A stretch of 64,000 nucleotides of DNA from Sphaerosporella brunnea (Eukaryota; Ascomycota; Pezizomycetes; Pezizales; Pyronemataceae), in contig VXIS01000212.1 of assembly GCA_008704415.1 (NCBI GenBank), positions 1-64,000 of the forward strand, given 5' to 3'. Position numbers and translations under genes: made by a program. This document shows positions 54,420 to 64,000 of this stretch, piece by piece. The notes under the pieces are model-generated. The model had not been told where the DNA came from. It ran no database searches and was given only the letters and a program-made list of their open reading frames with translations. Positions within the stretch are counted from its first letter, which is position 1. The number at the start of each line of letters is the position of its first letter.

Positions 54420-55640
54420 CCGCTGAGCGGGGAAGGGCTAAGGGCTTTGTTTGCTTTCTTTTGTGTCACCGGTGATCTTCCAGATGGGCCCTTGAGTAAC
54501 TCTACGCTACAGTAGATGGAATAGCAACCTCCCCTCGTGGCGTGGCGCTCTTCCCCTCCTCCCCCATCCTCAATCCTCAATCCTCAATCCTTCAGAACCT
54601 CCCCTTACCTATTTTGGTTAGAGGTTTACCCCCGCTCCAACCCCCTGTTCTCTTTTTCAGCTCTCTCCGCTCAGGAAATGAAATCTAGATCTAGGCACTA
54701 TGCGTTCCGATGGATACGACTCTATTAGATTGCTAAACCGGCGGCGGTCAACTTCCCTACGATTCAGGGTTCGATTTACCCAGTACCTAGTATATTACAA
54801 CAAAGAAACGGTGCTCACACCTTGGGCCGGCCTAGATCCGTGGTTGGAGGAGAAGCTGGGCCACACCACAGCGAAATGGCGAATCACGAAGACTCATGAC
54901 GAGGGACACAGGTTTAAACCTGTACATGTAATATGATAACAACTCAAAGCTATCATCACCATCAAAAAAAAAACACCCCCGAACAAAAACAAGTCTCATA
55001 AAATCTCAAAAAAAACACCCCATAACCTGCGCTGCCGTAGCTGTCGTTCCGAGGTTTACTCGCAGATCTAGACGAAAAAGATTAGTCCCGCCGTATGGTG
55101 GAAAGGACCAGAATGCAGACGTACGCAAGGGCCGTGGCCTTGAGTGCAGTTGGGGCAGTTGGGGTTCATATTGTTGTTGGGTTTTGAAGGTTTTGCTTGA
55201 GAGGGCAAATTCGATGTAGGTGGGGTAGGTATTTCGTGTGTGTGTGCGTGTTGTTACTGATGATGGAAGGGAGGAAAGCAGGAAAGCGTGAGCCAGCAGT
55301 TTATATACCTTTCATCCGCGGGGCCAATTTTTGCTTCTTTCCTAAGCCTATGCTTCCTATGATTAATGCGCAGCTCGATAGCGATGTATGCAGCTCGCTT
55401 GCCCCATGCCGATCCCTACGTCACGCGTCTGCGGACCCCACAGCCATGGTGGAGTTCGAGTGGTTGGCCAGGTCGCGGCCGAAACATCAACAAGCGCGAA
55501 CCACGGAACTCCAACCAAAACAGGAAAGGAGAGATTCTGATGGATTGAGGGGAGGAGCGGAGGTTGCTATCGCATCTCGAAGATCGCCGGTGACACAGCA
55601 GGAAGCAAACGAAGCCCTTCCCCTTCCCAGTGAGGAAAGC
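54420..55640. repeat. Inverted repeat bounding duplicated block B
   Basis: The stretch 54420-54620 (GGGGAAGGGCT, GGGCTTTGTTTGCTT, GTGTCACCGG, ATAGCAACCTCC, TTTTGGTTAGAG) recurs inverted and diverged at about 55500-55635. Copy B lies between the arms, as copy A does between different arms. Confidence 0.6.
54696..55388. repeat. Duplicated block, copy B
   Basis: Same orientation as copy A (52261-52907). It contains the conserved micro-ORF start at 55169 (minus), but the following exon-like part stops after six codons. A GT-rich microsatellite (55234-55252) is inserted relative to copy A. Confidence 0.88.
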
Positions 55641-55997
55641 CGTGTATTGACGACATACCTGAGCGCTTCCGATTCGGTGAGATGGGGGGGCTATGGAAGG
55701 ATGTATTTGTGTATGATAGATACAATAGCAAAGTGCTACAATGCCAACAGATTCGCTAGCGTAACTCGACGATGTTGGATGTGTTGTGTTCCTTTCCAGG
55801 AAAACGTGATGCTGTCCACAGATCCAAGTCTATACTCCGTAAGTAGTTGGCAGTCCTTTTGGTACCGGAAGTTGAACTGTGTAAGCCGGTCATTGACCAG
55901 TCAGCCATGGCGGCCTTGAAGTCGACAGATCCATCCCTACTTCGATGATAGGCATGGCGAGGGCGACTGCAACGGCAGCAACAAATCGCGATGGGGA

Positions 55998-57794
55998 GTT
56001 TTTTTTTTTTTTTTTTTTTTTTTTCTTAGGCTCAGCGGTATAAAACTCCTCGACGGCATATTCGCCTCACCCAATTGTGGATCTCCTGCACGCTCTGTGG
56101 TGTAAAACCATGGACCTCCCTCAAGAAGGAGAAAAGTACGACCTTGCTACTTCCCCCCCACCAAGCACATAGCCAAATCGCTTGACACGTCTATGGCTTT
56201 CAGCAACCATCGCCGTGTCCACTTTGGCGATGGCAAACGCAGCGTGAGCTCGTCGCCGTGATCTTCCTCGTCGGCATTGTAGCACTTTGCTCAGAGATAA
56301 AAATGTATTTGTGCGGATTATGGCACGGTACATAATACCCACACAAGAACCACAACATGACAATGCGACACAAAATGAGTCGGCCACGTCGTTGCTAGGA
56401 GTTCGGGTGGATGGAGGATAGAGGGTCAGGTGCCAGTGGTGGGGTGCCGCCCTGTGGCGGAGGACACCCCCAGCGGCCTTGGAGTTGGAGAGGTATTGCC
56501 GCAGTTGTTTTTCCCACCCACCTCCGGATCCCAGTAGCTCTTCGGATACTGGGAGGAGCAGCGCAGCGCCGAGCCTGAGGCGGCCGCCGGTTCGACGCTG
56601 CGCCCAGGGCAAACCACGAGTCGGGGTGTGGAGGACGAGTAGGGATTATGTAGGTACAATATATATACAGCGCACGCAGTGTTTGCTTAATCATATTGTA
56701 TTCGGCCGCTTGCGGCCATAGAAGCGGAGGCAATGCTACCCCTAGGCTCAGAAGTCCCACTGTGGGGCTTGCGCCTCCTAAGGAAAGAGACTTAAGGAAA
56801 TTCGCACCAGGTAAGTATGAATTCGTAAACGAACCAAAGAAAGACAGAGAGTCTAGGAGCAGTTTAGGCCCTGGCGGGCCACAGTCCAACTTGGGAGCTG
56901 CTCAGGAAAGCCATCGCCACTTGTGTACAGCGTTCGTCGGACAACAGGGCCTTGATGGAGGTATTCATCCCCCGTCTCTTGTGCCCCTCTTCAGTGGCCG
57001 CTGCCACTGCTTGCTCTTTCCTCCAGCGTGCGCAGAGCAGATGCTCTGTTTTTTTGAACTGGCCTCTTTGCACAGAACCAGCACTTGTCGTCGTCGCGGC
57101 GTCCGGTTTTGTGCGAGTACTGGGCCCTTGCCCAGCCTAACATGGAAGAGGCGTGCCGCAATGGCCTTGCTGTACTTGAGGGCTGTCGAGTCGGGCCACC
57201 TCCCGTGGCAGAAATAGCCCTTGGGCTTACAGTGCTTTGCCAGCCAGGCTTCCCTCTCGGCGGATCTGCCCTCCGTGGTGCGTCTGGATGCGTGGGCGAG
57301 GGTCGACTACCACTCGGGCATCGTTGCGCGGTCGCCGTCATACGCTGCTTCCTTTGCCAGAGCATCCGCCATTTCATTGCGGGGACATCCTCGTGTCCTG
57401 GGACCCAATGGGACTCGGTGGACCAGCCTCTATCGCGGAGCTCAGCCTCAGTTCTGGCTATCCTTGGGAGCAGCCACTGTCCTGGGCCTGGCCTGTCACC
57501 TTGGGGCCGTCGTAGGGCTGATTGAGCGTCGGAAAAGAGGCGGACGACCCCCTTGTCACTCGGCAAGTTGTGTAGAGCAACCTCTAGCCCAGCAGCGATG
57601 CCGAAGCGCTCAGCATCGTACACTTCCTTGTTGCGACCTAGATGTTGAGACCGCGCGGTCCAACCTTGACTAGCACACGCACGGAGTCTCTTGTTCCCGA
57701 CGGATGGATAGCTACCTACTTCAACCAGAAAACTCTTCTCAAGCCAAACAGTGCCACAAAACAAACGAACGCTTTGCCACCATGCTGTTCCCAA
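55998..57794 (-). mobile_element. Tad-like LINE, 5'-truncated copy
   Basis: On the minus strand, a frame from about 57720 to 56991 holds an RNase H domain (LGRNKEVYDAERFGIAAGLEVAL, LFSDAQSAL, WVPGHEDVPAM). A shift and a degraded zinc-binding C-terminus (YSHKTGRRDDDKCWFC) follow. Such RNase H domains after reverse transcriptase are typical of fungal Tad/I-type non-LTR elements. About 1 kb of 3' UTR follows and ends at a run of T on the plus strand (55998-56024), i.e. a poly(A) tail. Reverse transcriptase is absent, and the RNase H frame is broken near 57390. Part of the 3' region recurs at 11977-12066. Confidence 0.72.
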
Positions 57795-60700
57795 GTCTAT
57801 CAGCTACCCATAACCTTCAAGTTTCTGTTTGGTGGGGCCTTCGGGGCTTCGTTCTGCGGGTGCTTTGGACATTCAGTCGGTTCAATGATATCCTCTCTCA
57901 AGCTGCCCCGCTCACGGGAGGTAACGGGGGGGACAGAGAAAATATGCAAAGCCCTTTTCGAAATGTCTGGCTAGGATGTTTTGGAGATTCAGTAGGCAAA
58001 GAGATTAGATTAGGGAGGCAATGGCAGTGTTTAAAGACTCGGCTGCCGCACGTTGGGGGCTTTCGCATTGGTTTGTCTGGGACAGAGCCAGAGTCAGCAT
58101 CAAAAAACCCAAGTTGGTATTGCTGCAACGTGGTGTAGGTGTCTGATATCCCATTCCACCAGCCGGCTTTGGGCGTCCTGAAAGCATTATCCATTCTGAA
58201 TTACACGTCCTCAGGACCGCGCACCTGTGACCCAGCCTGGGCGACGTGAGTGTCAATCATGATGTACCTCTGTAGGCTCACCCTCTCCTCGCCGGTTCAA
58301 GTGCATTTCGTTTCAGGCTCCGCCGGGCGTGCCTGACCAGCCTATGTAGCCTAGACTAGACTAACCGGCCAACCCAAAAGCCCCAAAGGCTATAGGCCTT
58401 CCCAGCCCGCCTGACGGTTCCGGGGCGGGCCGCTGGTCCTAACCAGGCTGTTTGTTTGTTTTTTTTTTTTGGTGAATATGCCGAATACACCCCTCTGGAT
58501 CGAAAAGCGCAGACTACCCCCAATTTACTTATTTATTTATTTATTTATTTAATTCATACGCTGATAGAGGCCTGACAAGGCCTATGCAGGACAAAGAAAA
58601 CCCGAATCCTGTCCTCGTGGAATAAACCACCTATCGAGGCCCCCCAGACTTTCCCCCAGTCCGCCGTACGTAAGGAAAAGAAGTAAAAAAAAGAAGGAAA
58701 AGAAAAAAGCCCACACAGCAGCGCCTCCCACTCGTCACGAGCGGCACCTTGACGGTGTCCTACTCATACCGCCTGCCTATTTCCGTCTCTTCTAAGAAGT
58801 CCAGAACCGCTCCTGTTAGCCTTTCATCCTTGAAGAGATCCACCACCTTCAGCCGGGCCCCTCCGCTGTCCGCGCTTCCTTTTTTTGCCCGTGATCACCC
58901 CCAATTTACCGTCTATGCAGAATACCCCCAATCCTCGCGCCGAGTGACAATTGATGATTCTCTACCCAACCACCTCCTTCCCACCATCATCAGCGAAAAA
59001 CTCCTGAGGCGACGAAATCTCCACAAGCATCAACCCCGGAAGGCGGCAGCCTAAAATCTCAGCGATTAATGGAAACGCGAAGGCGAGCGCGAGAGATATG
59101 ACAAAACCGGGTCCAGCATCACTATCACCAAAAACTATTGAGTAACCAAGCTGTACTGTACTAAAAGGTAATGCACGCTTTGTTGCCGGCAGCAAATCTA
59201 GGGAGGCCTAGAGCACTTTCGTCTGGCGGGAAGTGACGAAAACAAGCAGGACTACTTTCTGAGTGTGGAACCCCTCAAGTCCTTTGTTTTTGAGTTTTGT
59301 TCGGAGGTGCACTCGCACGACGCCAAGCTTGGGTGTTTGCTTTGTGACCGTCGCGAATGGGGAGGTCGTCGGCTACCGCCGAAGGATCACAGGCACGAGG
59401 ACGGGGGGTATTCTGCAGTTCTGGACAGTGAATTTTGGGGGGGGGGGGGGGTAGTCGGCTCATTTCAGCCCTGGAGGAGGGTAGTCTGCATATTAGCCTT
59501 TTTTTTTGGTTTTGGCAGGGTGATGGAAATTCCGTTTTTGGCTTTTGGAAGCGGGGGGGGGGGGGGTTGGCAACGAGAACTGCTCCGATTGGGAGAGCTT
59601 GCTATCAAAGGCTTTCAAGGTAATTCCGTTATGGGACCTGAGGCCGCAAAGTAACTACGTTTTTCTATCTATCTCTGTCTGTGCTTGCATGTCAAAAAAG
59701 AGATGTGGTATAGTATTACAGTACAAATACCCCCCCCCCCCCGGTACGGGGAAGGTTGAATTGTTGATTATTAGAACAGCTAGTGCTGCGAACGAAGCCC
59801 AACAGACGCCATACTCGAAGCTGCAGGACTGAATACCATCGCTTTTCCAATCGCGTCGGGTGGTAACCAAACATCCCGGACGACGTCGTCTTGCCTGGAG
59901 ACTGGAGGTTTCTTTTGTGTCGAACACACAGCTATTTTCATTCCACACGAAGGCGAAGGGCTTCCGGTCGCCAAGATCAACAATCTTTCCACGACAGCTG
60001 GAAAGAGTTGTAGAGACATGGAGTTTCGAGGGACGTGGAAAGCGTCATCGTAAGGGATAATATTTGTAGCCTAGGAGGCGGCCGAAGAATTGCATTGCCT
60101 TTCCAAGGTGGAGGGGAGGTGGAATGTCCGGAATGGCGAGGAGTAAGTACATAGCTGGATATCTATGCCTATCGCACGAATTTTGAGTTAAAGTAACGTA
60201 GAAGGGAGATCCGAGGACCCAGCACCCCCACAGCCTTAGAAACTCAGCTGCCGTCGAGTCGTAACTCAGCTTTCCCGCCGGCTGTAAGTACCTAGTCTCC
60301 AGGCTTCCGTGCTGTGTTTATGTATGTTGGAGGAAGGCTCGGAAGCCTAGAACCTGAACTCAAGGAAACTTAGGTTTCCGGGGGGAGCGGGAAGGTAAAT
60401 GAATGGGCAGAGATGCAACCCGCCATCTTTGCATGAACCGAACATCATTCGGGGGAAGCTCGTGTTGAACATCATGAATATCACTCGCAGCTCGCAGCTT
60501 CGTCCCATAAATCGGTTTTTTTTTTTTTTTTTTTTTTTTTTTTGTTTTTTTTCTTTTCACTTGTGAAATGTTCTCAAGCGGCGACAGTTGATACCAAGTA
60601 TGCGTGCGTTTAAGCTTGTTTTTTACCTAGCCAGGCGGGAGTAGAGTTTTGGTGGGGAAACAAAACAGCCCCGAAACCAAAAACCCTCGATTCCGCCAAC

Positions 60701-61628
60701 CAAACTCAAAGCCAAGCATCACAGCCGCTCAGCTCACTGCTCGCCAGGCCCCTTGCCCGTACCGCCGAGCCCCCCGCATCCCCGCATCCCCTGCCCGTAC
60801 CGCCGAACCATCACAAGACATCACTCGAAACAAATCCTCCGAGCATCACAGCCTCTCACTCATTGGCTCACGGCCGGCCATATGGATCACCCTTCCTGAG
60901 CAGTCAGTAATCACAGACACCCATGATACGTAGAGTACTCGTGGACAACATGTAGGCACAGTGGTTTCTGTCCTACAAATTCCCCATCACAAAACTCCAT
61001 CCTCAAAACCCAATAACCAACCGCAGTGGCGCACGGAGCCCGGATGAAACCCACTCACTTCCCAGCGTCGTCCACCTCCCTGTCGCGAGCTGACGACGCC
61101 TACCACACCTCCCAAAAATTCCCCAGCCAACCCAATCCAAATCCACCACTGCAAAAAAACAAAACAAAGAATTGATTTCCCAGTGATAATCATCTTCGAT
61201 TTCATTGTATGTTGTATCTGAACCTATCCCGTCCTGGTCCTGTCCCAATCCCAGCCTTGCTGGAAAAGTGTAATTCCATCCCATTCCATGCCGATTCCCG
61301 TGTCCTAGCGTTCCAACGTCCCAAAGTTCCTTCCCAGCTTGAATAGCCTAGTAGTTGCAATACAATCCAATATACAAAACCTCTCCAAGAATTCGAAGCA
61401 GAAAAAAGGGAAAAGAAAAGCAAAGGGCATCAACGCAAATTTAGACAAAAAAAAAACGAAAAGAAGCAAACCCCCAACAAAGGAAATCGAACATAAAAAA
61501 AAAGGAAAGCATGAAAATGACAAGAAAAAAAAAGAAAAAACGCGCGATAGCGACTCCAAAGCACCAGCCAGCCCCCCAAGTCTAAACGAGCGTCCGAATA
61601 TAAACTCATTTTCCATCAGATAATATGC
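57795..61628. other. Gene-poor stretch
   Basis: No gene supported. 58240-58460 has a Pol III B-box-like GGTTCAAGTGC and could be SINE or LINE 5' debris. A (TTTA)n tract at about 58522-58552 is followed by sequence typical of a retroelement end. C- and G-runs (59437-59451, 59733-59744) and a T-run of about 31 (60513-60543) are present. ORFs at 59265-59654 and 59655-59948 look non-coding. 60950-61628 is probably the 3' flank of the bZIP gene. Confidence 0.4.
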
Positions 61629-63375
61629 TTATTGACTGCCGCCTACTGCCAGGCCGATCCGCCGATACACGCCCTCGGCCTGCTGTAGCATGCGATTGCT
61701 CTTGTTAACCGCAGTTGTGCATCTCGTCTCCGCAACTGCTGGCCGCTGCGCTGGCTGCTGCACGGCTGGTGGCGCATTGATCTCGAACAAGTCCTCAGGT
61801 CTCGCCTCACCGCCGGCAACCATCTCCAGCCTCTCAAGCAGATCATTGACGCCGACGCCTGGGAACAAGTCGTCGAGGTTCTTTGACTGCTGCTTCTCCT
61901 GCTCCTGCTCAATAAACAAGTCCTCCAGGTTCTCCGGCGCCTGGTAAGAATCCTCGTCCTCATCCATGCGCGAGAAATCGATGTCTGCCTTCTCGTTCCG
62001 AATGTTTGAGAAGAAGCCGTCGGCGATCGTGTAATCCTCCTCAAAGGGGATGCCCTTCCCATCGAGATCCTGGATAGCTGGGTGCTCAGGGACCGCCACA
62101 GTGTACACGTGCGGGGCATTGTTCCAGTTAGTGGCGTAAGCCAAGGGCCATTGCTGTTGCTGCTGCTGCGGCTCTTCTACCATGCCATTGGGGTTGGAAT
62201 CGCGGGCGGGGTTGAAGGGGACGGGCTCGACGGAAACAGGGGCCACCGTGACAGGCGCCTGTTGCTGTTGCTGTTGCTGCAAAAGAGGTGCACTGATCTC
62301 ATTCAGGTAATCCTGGAAGGCGGGGTACTTCATCAGCGACTCGGCGAAGGCCTTGAGCTTTGTGTTTTCCTCCTCAAGGCGCCGAGCGGCATCCTTCGCT
62401 AATTCGGCCTCCTGGGTCTTCTTCGCTACTTCGGCTTCAAGCTGAGAGATGTACTCTGTAATAAATGTTAGTCATGGACGTAAATTCGGCCCCAGGGGGG
62501 GGGGGGGGGCAATTACCCTTCCTCCTGCTTCGGAAAGCACGAGCTGAGACCTTATTCCGGAGCTGTCTTCGTTCTTTGCTGCTCAATTTCTTGCCCTCCT
62601 CACTCGCGAGCAAGCGCTCGTCCTCATCCATATCCTCCTCCTCCTTCTTCATCCGAGCAATGTGTGGCAAAATATCGCCCGTGTTCTTATGGATGTTTGG
62701 TGCAGGTGCAACCTTGAAAGAAGCCAATAGACTATCGATCACATGTTGCTGGGGGTGGGGGGGTGATTTCAGCGCAGCCGCATTCTGTCTAGCCAGCTTC
62801 TGTGCCTGCATGGCCTGGAGGTTCTGGTTGTATATTTCCTGGTGGCGGCCAGGGAAGTAGTAGTTGCCCCTTGGCGGCTGAGGCCTCAGTACAGCTGGAG
62901 CAGCAGGAACGTTCTCCACCTTCATCGGCCGGTTCATATCGATCGTCATTAGGGGTGATATACCCTGCGAGGATACCATCTCGGCTCCTGTGGTCACGGT
63001 CTGCTCCGGGAAAAAGAACGGCGGCGCCGAACTCGTTTCACCATCGAGCTGCATGAATGCTTGAGCACCAAAAAATCCATCTTCCATGTCGAGCCCGAGG
63101 GGATCGGTCTGCTGCAAGTGCATCGAGTACGGATGGCTCGGGGCGGAAAATTCGGGGTTCGCTCGGCTCAAGGAAGGGGTGCTCGAGCTCGATGATGACG
63201 CCGAGGGCGAAAATGAGGATCGGGTGTTGTTATTGTTGGTGCTGCTAATCGACGGCGAAGCGAGGAAAGTGCTGCTCTCATCGAAGCCCAAGAAAGAGTC
63301 GATATTTTCGCTGCCGAATGAGTTCTCCTGCGAGAACGCAGGAGAAGAGCGTTCTCTCTTCATCTGCTCAGTCAT
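61629..63375 (-). CDS. bZIP transcription factor (561 aa)
   Basis: Two exons with one intron at 62456-62516, placed exactly in the basic region (RSRRK|EYISQ). Start MTEQMKRERSSPAFSQ. The N-terminus is Ser/Asn-rich and disordered. The basic region at about 266-288 (KERRQLRNKVSARAFRSRRK) has the N-x7-R bZIP signature, followed by a leucine zipper (ISQLEAEVAKKTQEAELA...LEEENTKL) at about 290-325. The C-terminus has Gln runs and a conserved LEDLFIEQEQ / LDDLFPGVGVNDLLERLE region. The basic region resembles a widespread Pezizomycotina bZIP class of poorly known function. Nuclear, sequence-specific DNA binding is expected. Intact. Confidence 0.92.
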
Positions 63376-64000
63376 TTTGTGTTTTGTGAATTTTGGTTTC
63401 CTTATACGTCAAAGGGCGAGCCTCTGTTGATATTTGGGTTCTCGAACGACGATGAGGGATAATGTTTTGTCGAAGTTTGAGTATGCGTTAACGTTGGTGG
63501 TCTAGCTATGGGGGGGGAATAGGGTGACAGCGACTTTGGAGGGAACGCGAGGATGGCTGGCAGTCAAATGGTTGGAGGGGGGTTGCAGGTGATGACGACT
63601 CCTTGGATCTAAGAATGGGAGAACGGGCCAAGGCTGAGGTGCAGCGCAGCTGGCGGTGAAGGTGATTGTCGTGGGTGTTGCGTGGAAGGTGTTTGCAGTG
63701 CTGCGAAAGTTCGTGTTGCAGGATGGGGGTGTGCGAGTGCGAGTCTTGGAGCAGGTGGGATTTGTGGTAAACTGGCTTGATGGGCTTATTGGGCTTGTGG
63801 GCAGAGTGACCTTTTTTGGGGGAGGTGGCAGGAGGCTGTGCAAGGGATGTAAGATTTCTCGGCGGATTCGTACGCCATGCGCTTTTGACACCCGAAACCG
63901 GAAGTTAGTGGAGGGGGCTGAGCTGCAACATGATGGGGGCGGCGGGAGCGACCAGTCCTCCCCACGGCGCATGGGCATTCGAGAAATTCCCACTGAGAGC
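63376..64000. other. 5' flank of the bZIP gene
   Basis: Presumed promoter and 5' UTR. The ORF 63502-63993 (-) is Pro/Thr-rich and probably not a gene, but it could hold short upstream ORFs of the bZIP transcript. Confidence 0.4.

Noticed and set aside
54696..54790. Possible tRNA gene suggested by GGGTTCGATTTACCC
   Set aside because: No matching acceptor or anticodon stem, and copy A has a changed B box.
55197..55919. Plus-strand ORF of 240 aa
   Set aside because: It runs across block B, an inverted-repeat arm and unrelated DNA; no protein features beyond chance.
63502..63993. Minus-strand ORF of 163 aa upstream of the bZIP gene
   Set aside because: Pro/Thr/Ser-rich from CT-rich DNA; better explained as promoter or 5' UTR.

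Overview
This is nuclear DNA of a filamentous ascomycete (Pezizomycotina). The evidence is short spliceosomal introns (48-118 bp, GT..AG, with CTAAC/CTGAC-like branch sites), fungal-type proteins (Rho4 GTPase, bZIP, sugar transporter, ZNFX1-like helicase fused to CbxX-type AAA+ domains), and many small DNA transposons. I cannot name the species. The mix of compact genes and TE-rich gaps would fit a repeat-expanded genome such as those of Pezizomycetes, but that is inference.

Layout. 1-3.6 kb: low-complexity DNA with two doubtful small ORFs. 3.7-11.2 kb (-): one ten-exon gene for a 2352-aa protein (SF1 helicase, NF-X1 zinc finger, three CbxX AAA+ ATPases, coiled coil). 11.3-27 kb: TE-rich accessory region with a MULE-like element with long TIRs, a LINE scrap, a pair-forming MULE-type MITE, hAT MITEs, a pogo-like element, a MULE transposase remnant and decayed genes. 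Embedded in it are four zinc-ribbon microprotein genes and an intact 523-aa sugar transporter (18.2-20.0 kb, -). 27.7-32.9 kb: rho4 (-), a wrecked bcp1/BCCIP pseudogene, two MITEs (one splitting an ORF), and cyclophilin PPIL3/cyp10 (-). 34.5-45 kb: an acyl-protein-thioesterase-like hydrolase, a 77-aa helical protein, a broken GNAT gene, an F-box protein, the splicing factor TFIP11/Ntr1 homologue (-), a cactin pseudogene, a second MULE-type element and a paralogue of the 77-aa protein. 45.6-51.9 kb: a single-pass membrane protein and a 1269-aa disordered repeat protein. 52.1-58.5 kb: duplicated and inverted blocks, a Harbinger-type transposase fragment and a Tad-like LINE 3' end. 61.6-63.4 kb (-): a bZIP transcription factor.

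There are no operons. Intact housekeeping genes (rho4, cyp10, TFIP11 homologue, bZIP, ZNFX1-AAA) have clean, phase-consistent reading frames. bcp1, cactin, GNAT and the 24-26 kb gene each carry several frameshifts or stops, so the decay is local and biological rather than general base-calling error. Exon structures were assembled by hand from GT/AG sites and family motifs. For the seven multi-exon genes whose spliced length I summed (ZNFX1-AAA, transporter, rho4, cyp10, TFIP11 homologue, the 1269-aa protein and the bZIP gene), the length is an exact multiple of three.
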